From positions 1-8,179 of the forward strand of contig JACZTQ010000143.1 of assembly GCA_022573605.1 (NCBI GenBank): a stretch of 8,179 bases of DNA, in the 5' to 3' direction. The DNA comes from Pseudomonadota bacterium (GTDB taxonomy: Bacteria; Pseudomonadota; Alphaproteobacteria; Rhodobacterales; Rhodobacteraceae). Each line of letters starts with the position of its first letter. Within the stretch, counting starts at the first letter, position 1. Position numbers and translations under genes: made by a program. Positions 1-7,259 of the stretch are shown here, piece by piece. The notes beneath the pieces are model-generated. The model was not told where the DNA came from. It saw nothing but the letters and a program-made list of their open reading frames with translations, and searched no databases.

Positions 1-785
1 AGGCCCGCCGCTTCGGCGCCGTCGAGCGCTGGCACCGCGACCCGGAACTGAAGCTGATGGCCCTGCTGGTCGCCATCGCCACCCTGGCGCTGTTCCTGCG
101 GCACTGGTTCGGGGCGCTGACCATCGAGCTTGGCGACGGCGCCTCGGAAGCGCTGCCGGCGCTCTGGGGGGCGGTGTTCACCAGCCTCTCCTTCCTCACC
201 ACCACCGGCTTCGAGAGCGCCTCGTGGCACAGTGCGCGGGACTGGAGCGGGCTGGCCAACCCGGGGCTGATCCTGCTCGGGCTGTGCGCCATCGGCGGGG
301 GTGCGGCGACCACCGCGGGCGGCATCAAGCTGGTGCGCTTCTACGCCCTGCTGCGCCACGGCGCCCGCGAGCTGGAGCGCATCGCCCAGCCCCACAGCGT
401 GCAGGCGGCCGGGTCGCGGCGGCGCGGCGTGCTGCGCGAGGGCGCCTTTCTGGCCTGGGCTTTCGTCATGCTCTACATCATGGCGATTTTCGTTGCCCTG
501 ATCGCCCTGACCCTGACCGGGCTGTCGTTCGAGGATTCGCTGGTGGCGGCGATCGCGTCGATCTCGAACACCGGACCGGCCTTCGACCTGGTCGCCCCCG
601 GCGAGATCGATTTCCCGCGCTTGAGCGAATCGCAGCGCCTGATTCTGGCCATCACCATGATCCTCGGGCGGATCGAAACCCTGGCGGTGATATCCCTGTT
701 CAACACCGATAGCTGGCGCCGCTTCGGCCTCGGCGCAAATAATGCTGGAAAAGCGCGCGCCAAAGCCTCAGAGTCGCAACGGTGA
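1..785 (+). CDS. trkH: Trk-type potassium uptake channel subunit TrkH, C-terminal part (5' end outside window)
   Basis: Membrane channel subunit of the Trk K+ uptake system, which works with the cytoplasmic NAD/ATP-binding gatekeeper TrkA. The reading frame is open from base 3 with no start in the window, so about 260 C-terminal residues are present of the roughly 480 usual for TrkH. Visible hallmarks are the third pore loop with its selectivity-filter sequence FLTTTGFES (about bases 192-221), the glycine-rich intramembrane gating loop GGAATTAGGIKLVR (about 297-337), and the fourth pore loop ISNTGPAF (about 562-585). The conserved C-terminal helix MILGRIETLAVISLF follows at about 657-701. Hydrophobic membrane segments separate the loops. 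The tail after this helix is short and hydrophilic. It lies upstream of hfq in the same direction; a trk-hfq-hflX arrangement is familiar in alphaproteobacteria. Family assignment is very secure; TrkH versus the close relative TrkG cannot be separated from half a protein. Confidence 0.95.
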   Translation, partial: ARRFGAVERWHRDPELKLMALLVAIATLALFLRHWFGALTIELGDGASEALPALWGAVFTSLSFLTTTGFESASWHSARDWSGLANPGLILLGLCAIGGGAATTAGGIKLVRFYALLRHGARELERIAQPHSVQAAGSRRRGVLREGAFLAWAFVMLYIMAIFVALIALTLTGLSFEDSLVAAIASISNTGPAFDLVAPGEIDFPRLSESQRLILAITMILGRIETLAVISLFNTDSWRRFGLGANNAGKARAKASESQR

Positions 786-807
786 GTCCGGGAGAAGCCC
801 GCTCACC
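781..807 (+). other. Hairpin over the trkH stop codon
   Basis: Bases 781-786 (GGTGAG) pair with 802-807 (CTCACC), and 789-792 (CGGG) pair with 798-801 (CCCG). This leaves a 2-base bulge and a 5-base AGAAG loop, 10 base pairs in total. The trkH TGA (783-785) lies in the 5' arm. No U-tract follows (the next bases are tcgcatagaaag), so this is not a classical intrinsic terminator. It could be a 3'-end stabiliser or processing site separating trkH from hfq, or it could arise by chance in GC-rich DNA. Confidence 0.35.
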
Positions 808-840
808 TCGCATAGAAAGAAATAAGATCAGGCAAAAAAA

Positions 841-1083
841 ATGGCCGGCGAAAACAAACAGAACCTTCAAGACGCCTTTCTCAACCATGTCCGCAAGCAG
901 AAAGTTCCCGTCACCGTGTTCCTGGTGAACGGGGTCAAGCTGCAGGGCGTGATCACCTGGTTCGACAACTTCTGCGTCCTGCTGCGTCGCGACGGTCAGT
1001 CGCAGCTTGTCTACAAGCATGCGATCTCGACGGTGATGCCGGCGCAGCCGTTCAGCCTTTACGACGGCGCCGCGGACGCATGA
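841..1083 (+). CDS. hfq: RNA chaperone Hfq
   Basis: Hexameric Sm-like RNA-binding protein that anneals small regulatory RNAs to mRNAs and affects mRNA decay in the cytoplasm. The 80-residue product has the complete Sm1 motif (about residues 10-48, including the conserved Gln10-Asp11, LVNGVKLQG and WFDNFCVLL) and the Sm2 motif YKHAIST at 58-64. By alignment with E. coli Hfq, Phe44, Tyr58, Lys59 and His60 correspond to proximal-face residues F42, Y55, K56 and H57. The basic rim patch is RKQK (18-21). The C-terminal tail after the Sm fold is short, about 12 residues, as usual for alphaproteobacteria. The ATG follows a run of seven A's; the nearest Shine-Dalgarno-like element is a weak CAGG at 829-832. 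It lies 55 bases after trkH and directly before hflX, a conserved pairing. The stop TGA overlaps an ATG at 1080 (ATGA) that opens a micro-ORF leading to hflX. Confidence 0.97.
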   Translation: MAGENKQNLQDAFLNHVRKQKVPVTVFLVNGVKLQGVITWFDNFCVLLRRDGQSQLVYKHAISTVMPAQPFSLYDGAADA

Positions 1084-1157
1084 CCGGCACCGGGATGAGT
1101 GCCGGGATGAGTGCCGGGATGAGTGCCGGGACGGATGATCCGACAGGGGTCGGGTGA
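1080..1157 (+). CDS. Possible 25-residue micro-ORF bridging hfq and hflX
   Basis: An ATG at 1080 overlaps the hfq stop as ATGA. The frame then runs 25 codons to a TGA at 1155-1157, which overlaps the GTG start of hflX (1154) as GTGA. Most of the peptide is three copies of Met-Ser-Ala-Gly encoded by the 12-bp tandem repeat, followed by TDDPTGVG. It offers ribosomes a continuous path from hfq to hflX by termination-reinitiation, with further in-frame ATG codons at 1095, 1107 and 1119. There is no clear Shine-Dalgarno site of its own and no recognised protein family, so any function is more likely translational coupling than a peptide product. The overlaps are directly visible; translation is inferred. 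Chance is possible because the repeat itself creates the open frame. Confidence 0.3.
   Translation: MTGTGMSAGMSAGMSAGTDDPTGVG
1087..1134 (+). repeat. 12-bp tandem repeat, four copies, in the hfq-hflX gap
   Basis: Units are at 1087-1098 (gcaccgggatga), 1099-1110 and 1111-1122 (both gtgccgggatga), and 1123-1134 (gtgccgggacgg). The two central copies are identical and the outer two diverge at their outer edges, as expected for slipped-strand expansion. The period is a multiple of three, so one reading frame stays open through the array. Each full unit contains the start/stop string ATGA. Confidence 0.9.
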
Positions 1158-2461
1158 CGACCCGGGTCTACCTCCTCCACCCCGTGCTGAAAGCGCCGGG
1201 CGCCGCCCCCGACCCGGCCGACGCGCTCGCCGAGGGCTGCGCGCTGGTGCGCGCCATCGATGTCGATCTGGCGGGCAGCGCCATCGTGCCGGTGTCGCGC
1301 CCCAACTCCGCCACCCTGTTCGGATCGGGCAAGGTCGCCGAGCTGGCCGCGGACCTCAAGGCCGGCGAGATCGACCTGGCGGTCGTCAATCGCGAGTTGA
1401 GCCCGATCCAGCAGCGCAATCTGGAACGCGCCTGGGGGGTCAAGGTGCTCGACCGCACCGGGCTGATCCTGGAGATCTTCGGCGAACGCGCCCAGACCCG
1501 CGAGGGCGTGTTGCAGGTCGATCTGGCCCACCTGACCTACCAGAAGAGCCGCCTGGTGCGGAGCTGGACCCATCTCGAGCGCCAGCGCGGCGCCACCGGA
1601 TTTGTCGGCGGCCCCGGCGAGACCCAGATCGAGTCCGACCGGCGCGTCCTCGACGACAAGATCGTGCGCCTCAAACGCCAGTTGGAGAAGGTGGTGCGCA
1701 CCCGCGCCCTCCACCGCGCGGCCCGCAAGAAGGTGCCGAACCCGGTGGTGGCGCTGGTCGGCTACACCAATGCCGGCAAGTCGACCCTGTTCAATCGGCT
1801 GACCGGGGCGCAAGTCCGCGTCGACGACATGCTGTTCGCCACCCTCGACCCGGCCATGCGCCAGATCACCTTGCCCTCGGGGCGCGGCGCCATTCTGTCC
1901 GACACGGTCGGTTTCATCTCCAACCTGCCGACCCAGCTGGTCGCCGCTTTCCGGGCGACCCTGGAGGAGGTGCTGGAGGCCGACCTGATCGTCCATGTGC
2001 GCGATATCGCCCATGCCTCGAGCGAGGCACAGAACCGCGACGTGCTGGGGGTGCTGCACCAGCTCGGCGTGTCCGGGCCGCGGCTCGACGAGATGATCGA
2101 GCTGCGCAACAAGATCGACCTGCTGGAGCCGGAGGAGCGCCAGGCCACCCGCAACGCCGCCGCCCGCGGCGCCGGGGTGGTGGCGGGCTCGGCGCTGACC
2201 GGAGAGGGCTGCGACGCCCTGCTGGCCGAGATCGAGGCGCGGCTGTTCCGGCGCCGGATGATCTTCTCTCTCAGGCTCGGCCACCACGAGGGCAGGGCGG
2301 TGTCCTGGCTCTACCGCCACGGCGAGGTGCAGGGCCGCGAGGACGGCGAGGCGGGGATCGACCTGACCGTGGAGCTGACCGAGAAGGAATTTTTCCAGTT
2401 CCGGAAGGAGTTCGGCATTGGCGCGGCCGAGGTGCGCCGGACCGCCCGGGCGGCGCAATAG
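1154..2461 (+). CDS. hflX: Ribosome-associated GTPase HflX
   Basis: GTPase of the HflX/OBG-related group that binds the 50S subunit; in E. coli it splits stalled or hibernating 70S ribosomes, especially under heat stress. The 435-residue product is of normal family length. The N-terminal HflX-specific domain covers about residues 1-190 and includes the linker signature GGPGETQIESDRR. The GTPase domain shows G1 GYTNAGKS (203-210), G2 in the segment DDMLFATLDP, G3 DTVGF (from 250), G4 NKID (from 319) and G5 SAL (from 346). A C-terminal region follows to residue 435. GTG at 1154 is the first start after an in-frame TGA at 1136 and has a purine-rich AGGGG (1145-1149) just upstream. It is very probably cotranscribed with hfq, and its start overlaps the end of the bridging micro-ORF. 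The stop TAG (2459-2461) lies in an 11-bp tandem duplication. Confidence 0.96.
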   Translation: MTTRVYLLHPVLKAPGAAPDPADALAEGCALVRAIDVDLAGSAIVPVSRPNSATLFGSGKVAELAADLKAGEIDLAVVNRELSPIQQRNLERAWGVKVLDRTGLILEIFGERAQTREGVLQVDLAHLTYQKSRLVRSWTHLERQRGATGFVGGPGETQIESDRRVLDDKIVRLKRQLEKVVRTRALHRAARKKVPNPVVALVGYTNAGKSTLFNRLTGAQVRVDDMLFATLDPAMRQITLPSGRGAILSDTVGFISNLPTQLVAAFRATLEEVLEADLIVHVRDIAHASSEAQNRDVLGVLHQLGVSGPRLDEMIELRNKIDLLEPEERQATRNAAARGAGVVAGSALTGEGCDALLAEIEARLFRRRMIFSLRLGHHEGRAVSWLYRHGEVQGREDGEAGIDLTVELTEKEFFQFRKEFGIGAAEVRRTARAAQ

Positions 2462-2479
2462 AGGCGCAATAGAGGCAAT
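2452..2479 (+). repeat. 11-bp tandem duplication across the hflX stop codon
   Basis: The unit ggcgcaataga occurs at 2452-2462 and again at 2463-2473, followed by a partial third copy (ggcaat, 2474-2479). The first copy contains the hflX TAG. The array abuts the left end of the inverted-repeat element that begins at 2480. Confidence 0.75.
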
Positions 2480-2653
2480 GTACGGCCCCCCTCCCTAACC
2501 CTCCCCCCCGAGGGGGGAGGGGATTTGCGCCGCGCTGGATGACAGGCGAAATTCACCCGCTCCAACCGCGCCGGTCTGATGGCGATACACTGGCCACCCG
2601 GCGCAACGCAGTCCCCTCCCCCCTCGCGGGAGGGTTAGGGAGGGGGGCCGTAC
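2480..2653. repeat. GC-rich intergenic inverted-repeat element with 26-bp perfect ends
   Basis: Bases 2480-2505 are the exact reverse complement of 2628-2653; the arms begin with GTACGG and continue with a CCCTCCCTAACCCTCCC-type string. With a small internal difference the similarity continues inward to about 2522 and 2611. Each end can also fold alone: 2499-2508 pairs with 2512-2521 around a 3-base loop, and 2614-2620 pairs with 2628-2634. The central part (about 2523-2610) has no gene. Such CCCTCCC/TTAGGG-rich dispersed elements are common between genes in GC-rich proteobacteria, and the form resembles a miniature inverted-repeat element. Placed between convergent hflX and the kinase gene, the transcript could end transcription from both sides, although no long U-tract follows. 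No protein is encoded and no clear target-site duplication was seen. Confidence 0.75.
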
Positions 2654-2660
2654 GCCGCAA

Positions 2661-2690
2661 GGGAGGAGTTAGGGAGGGGGGCGTGCCGCG
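2661..2690 (+). repeat. Third, direct copy of the inverted-repeat arm
   Basis: The stretch GGGAGGAGTTAGGGAGGGGG followed by gcgtgccgcg closely repeats the right arm of the adjacent element (2628-2657) in the same orientation, with small insertions and substitutions. It lies 7 bases beyond the element end, suggesting partial duplication of the arm or remains of a second element. From here to 2726, before the kinase stop codon, no other feature is seen. Confidence 0.6.
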
Positions 2691-2726
2691 CCTACTGCGT
2701 CCCGCCCTCGCCGATCGGGTCATCGA

Positions 2727-5195
<2,469 letters not shown>

Positions 5196-5235
5196 GGATT
5201 CTACAGGATTTACCTGAACCAACTCAGTCCCGGCG

Positions 5236-5264
5236 AGTTCATCGTACACTGGAATGCTTGTCAA
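5236..5264 (-). promoter_or_regulatory. Putative promoter for the histidine kinase gene
   Basis: On the minus strand a perfect TTGACA lies at 5264-5259, followed after 17 bases by TGAACT (5241-5236), a poor -10 match. Transcription would begin about 35 bases before the kinase ATG at 5195. The surrounding divergent gap is clearly more AT-rich than the genes. The -35 match is seen directly; promoter activity is inferred and the weak -10 keeps confidence low. Confidence 0.3.
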
Positions 5265-5317
5265 AAAGTATTAAACAAATGGTCAAAAAACCCGGCATGA
5301 TACGCCTGACCGTGCAC

Positions 5318-5324
5318 AAGGAGG
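5318..5324 (+). promoter_or_regulatory. Strong ribosome binding site fixing the dehydrogenase start
   Basis: AAGGAGG lies 5 bases before the ATG at 5330. It is the best Shine-Dalgarno sequence in the window and decides that start over the in-frame upstream TTG at 5258 and the ATGs between them. Confidence 0.85.
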
Positions 5325-5329
5325 CAGGG

Positions 5330-6229
5330 ATGAGCGGCAGATTCACGGTCGGATTTATCGGCATCGGCATGATGGGCGCGCCGATGGCGGCCTGCCTGGC
5401 GGCGGCGGGCTGGCCGCTGCGGATATTCGACCCCCGCGCGGAGGCACTGGCCCCGTTCGCCGGGCGCGAAGGCGTCACGCTGGCGGCCAGCCTGGCCGAG
5501 GCGGCGGCGGGGGCGGCGCTGGTCATCACCATGCTGCCCGACGGCAAGATCGTGCGCGCGGCGGTGCTGGGGCCGGAGGGGCTCGCGGGCGCGCTGGCGC
5601 CGGGCGCCGTGCTGGCCGACATGAGCACCTCGTATCCGCTTGAAACCAAGGCGCTTTCCGAGGCGTTGGCGGGCACCGGCATCGGCCTGGTCGATGCCCC
5701 GGTCTCGGGCGGCGTGGGGCGGGCGGAGCGCGGCAAGCTGACCATCATGGCGGGGGGCGAGGGGGCGGTGATCGAGCGCATCGAGGGGGCGTTATCCGCT
5801 CTGGGGACGGTCTATCGGACCGGGCCGCTGGGCTCGGGCCACGCGATGAAGGTGTTAAACAATTATCTCTCCGCCTCCGGCCTGGCGGCGGCCTGCGAGG
5901 CGGTGCTGATCGGGCGTCGCTTCGGGCTCGACCCGGACCTGATGGCGGATGTCTTCAACGTCTCGACGGGGCGCAGCAACGCCACCGAGGTGAAGTTGAA
6001 GCAACAGGTGAACAACGGCAAGTATGCTGCTGGTTTCACGATGGAATTGATGAGTAAGGACTTGCGGATGGCGGCGGCGCTGGCGGGCGATCTGGGGGTC
6101 GAGGCCAAGGGGCTGGCGGCCTGCGCGGAGCTCTATGCGAGGGCGCTGGAGGTGCTGGGCGGCAAGGCGGATCACACCGAGATCATGAAGCTGATCGAGG
6201 GGGAAGATATCGTTAACGCCCGGCGCTAG
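5330..6229 (+). CDS. NAD(P)-dependent beta-hydroxyacid dehydrogenase (3-hydroxyisobutyrate dehydrogenase / tartronate semialdehyde reductase family)
   Basis: Cytoplasmic oxidoreductase of the family that interconverts beta-hydroxyacids and their semialdehydes. The 299-residue product has typical family length. The N-terminal Rossmann fold opens with GFIGIGMMGAPM (residues 8-19, glycines 11, 13 and 16). Asp34 at the end of the second beta strand suggests NAD+ rather than NADP+ preference. The substrate-binding motif DAPVSGG is at 122-128, the catalytic Lys174 lies in MKVLNN with Asn177/Asn178, and the KDL motif is at 243-245 in the all-helical C-terminal domain. All active-site elements are intact. 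The start is set by AAGGAGG at 5318-5324. It precedes an SDR gene on the same strand, separated by 156 bases that contain a tandem repeat array, and is divergent from the kinase gene. The pair suggests a small catabolic module, but whether the substrate is 3-hydroxyisobutyrate, tartronate semialdehyde, threonate or another acid cannot be decided from motifs. Confidence 0.92.
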   Translation: MSGRFTVGFIGIGMMGAPMAACLAAAGWPLRIFDPRAEALAPFAGREGVTLAASLAEAAAGAALVITMLPDGKIVRAAVLGPEGLAGALAPGAVLADMSTSYPLETKALSEALAGTGIGLVDAPVSGGVGRAERGKLTIMAGGEGAVIERIEGALSALGTVYRTGPLGSGHAMKVLNNYLSASGLAAACEAVLIGRRFGLDPDLMADVFNVSTGRSNATEVKLKQQVNNGKYAAGFTMELMSKDLRMAAALAGDLGVEAKGLAACAELYARALEVLGGKADHTEIMKLIEGEDIVNARR

Positions 6230-6236
6230 CTATTGC

Positions 6237-6333
6237 CGGCCCGCCATGGGCCCGCCATGGGCATGATTTGGGCATGATTTGGGCCCGCTCTGGGCCCGAC
6301 ATGGGCCCGCCATGGGCCCGATATGGGCGGGCC
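6237..6333 (+). repeat. 11-bp tandem repeat array, almost nine copies
   Basis: Consecutive 11-base units start at 6237, 6248, 6259, 6270, 6281, 6292, 6303 and 6314, with a partial ninth at 6325-6333. The commonest form is gggcccgccat; variants are gggcatgattt (twice in succession), gggcccgctct, gggcccgacat and gggcccgatat. The first unit has c for the initial g. Most units contain the palindrome GGGCCC. The array fills most of the gap between the two dehydrogenase genes, and the period is not a multiple of three, so it is not a coding repeat. Confidence 0.92.
6304..6333 (+). terminator. Possible hairpin terminator at the end of the 11-bp array
   Basis: GGCCCGCC (6304-6311) is the reverse complement of GGCGGGCC (6326-6333), giving an 8-bp GC stem with a 14-base loop; a smaller alternative pairs 6315-6320 with 6328-6333. 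The hairpin is followed by tttgcgttt, an interrupted T-run. It could attenuate or end transcription between the dehydrogenase and SDR genes. The interrupted T-run and the repetitive origin make this tentative. Confidence 0.35.
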
Positions 6334-6385
6334 TTTGCGTTTGAGGCGTTAACAAACGGTAGCAACGGGAAAAAGGCAGTTAACC

Positions 6386-7162
6386 ATGGTCAAGGAGGGC
6401 AAACGGCTGGCGCTGGTCACCGGGGCGGCGCGCGGCATCGGGCTGGCGACGGCTTCGAGGTTTTTGGCCGAGGGCTGGCGGGTGGCGCTGCTCGACATCG
6501 ACGCGCAGACCCTGGCCGCGGCCCATGAGCGCCTCGCGCTGCCTGGCGACACCATGGCGGTGGAATGCGATGTCGCCGAGCCGGACCAGGTGACGGCGGC
6601 GGTCGAGGCCGTGGCGGCCCGGTTCGGCCGGATCGACGCGCTGGTCAACAATGCCGGCATCGCCGATTTCCGCCCCATCCTGGAGACGGATTACGCGACC
6701 TGGTCGCGCATCCTGGCGGTCAACCTGACGGGGCCGTTCCTGTGCACCCAGGCTTGTGCTCCGGTGATGCTGGCGGGGGGCGGCGGGGCCGTGGTCAACA
6801 TCGCCTCGATCTCCGGCTTCAGGGCGAGCACCCTGCGCACCGCCTATGGCACCAGCAAGGCCGGGCTGATGCAACTGACCCGGCAGCAGGCGGCGGAACT
6901 GGGCGAGATGGGGATCAGGGTGAACGCGGTGGCGCCGGGGCCGGTGGACACGGCGATGGCCAGGAAGGTGCACACGGCCGAGATCCGCGCCGAATATCGC
7001 CAGGCGATCCCGCTGGGGCGGTATGGGACGGAGGAGGAGATCGCCGAGGTGGTGTTCTTCTTGGCCAGCGACAGGGCGAGTTATGTGAACGGGCAGATCG
7101 TGGCGGTGGATGGCGGGTTTGAATCGACCGGGATCGGGTTGGCGACGTTGCGGGGGGAGTAG
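6386..7162 (+). CDS. Short-chain dehydrogenase/reductase (classical SDR)
   Basis: Cytoplasmic NAD(P)(H)-dependent oxidoreductase of 258 residues, the standard length of classical SDRs. The cofactor motif TGAARGIG is at residues 12-19, and Asp37 at the end of the second strand indicates NAD(H) preference. The structural motif NNAG is at 88-91. The catalytic tetrad is Asn113, Ser141, Tyr154 and Lys158 (YGTSK), and PG lies at 184-185. The C-terminal VNGQIVAVDGGF is also typical. ATG 6386 is preceded by AAAAGG (6371-6376), 9 bases away. The gene follows the beta-hydroxyacid dehydrogenase on the same strand and may share its pathway, although the repeat array and possible terminator between them leave cotranscription open. 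Many relatives are named FabG-like or sugar dehydrogenases; there is no basis for a specific substrate. Its TAG stop (7160-7162) lies within the left arm of an inverted-repeat element, so the last residues may have been altered by that insertion. Confidence 0.94.
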   Translation: MVKEGKRLALVTGAARGIGLATASRFLAEGWRVALLDIDAQTLAAAHERLALPGDTMAVECDVAEPDQVTAAVEAVAARFGRIDALVNNAGIADFRPILETDYATWSRILAVNLTGPFLCTQACAPVMLAGGGGAVVNIASISGFRASTLRTAYGTSKAGLMQLTRQQAAELGEMGIRVNAVAPGPVDTAMARKVHTAEIRAEYRQAIPLGRYGTEEEIAEVVFFLASDRASYVNGQIVAVDGGFESTGIGLATLRGE

Positions 7163-7229
7163 GGTGGGTGAAACCCACCGATGCGTGAGGGTGTTTGTGC
7201 AAGGAGTGGTGGGTTGGCACCCACCCTAC
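7159..7229. repeat. 71-bp intergenic inverted-repeat element (GTAGGGTGGGT type)
   Basis: The left arm 7159-7179 and the right arm 7208-7229 are inverted copies. Both read GTAGGGTGGGTG, then a short variable part (aaa versus ccaa), then CCCACC. The middle (7180-7207) is unrelated. Dispersed GTAGGGTGGGT...ACCCACCCTAC palindromes are widespread in proteobacterial intergenic DNA and resemble small non-autonomous mobile or REP-like elements. The transcript would fold into a long hairpin at the 3' end of the SDR gene, which could stabilise or end the mRNA, although no U-tract follows. It supplies the SDR stop codon and marks the point where composition changes towards the next gene. Confidence 0.8.
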
Positions 7230-7259
7230 GGCGCGCTGAAAGCAAAGGGTGATAGAGCA

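Noticed and set aside
1052..2458. 468-codon open frame on the minus strand opposite hflX
   Set aside because: It is the mirror of a GC-rich gene: composition is dominated by Gly, Ala, Arg and Leu, no family motif is visible, and the sense strand carries an unmistakable HflX.
1123..2472. 449-codon open frame on the plus strand in another phase over hflX
   Set aside because: Its translation is an Arg/Pro/Gly-rich low-complexity product typical of out-of-frame reading in high-GC DNA; it fully overlaps hflX.
5258..5329. N-terminal extension of the beta-hydroxyacid dehydrogenase from a TTG at 5258
   Set aside because: The extra 24 residues do not fit the family, in which the Rossmann glycine motif lies near the N-terminus, and an excellent AAGGAGG precedes the ATG at 5330.
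6237..6333. Array considered as a CRISPR
   Set aside because: Units are 11 bases and directly adjacent, without spacers, so the structure is a simple tandem repeat.
6268..6528. 86-codon open frame starting in the 11-bp array
   Set aside because: It begins inside the non-coding repeat and overlaps the SDR gene in another phase; its translation is low-complexity.
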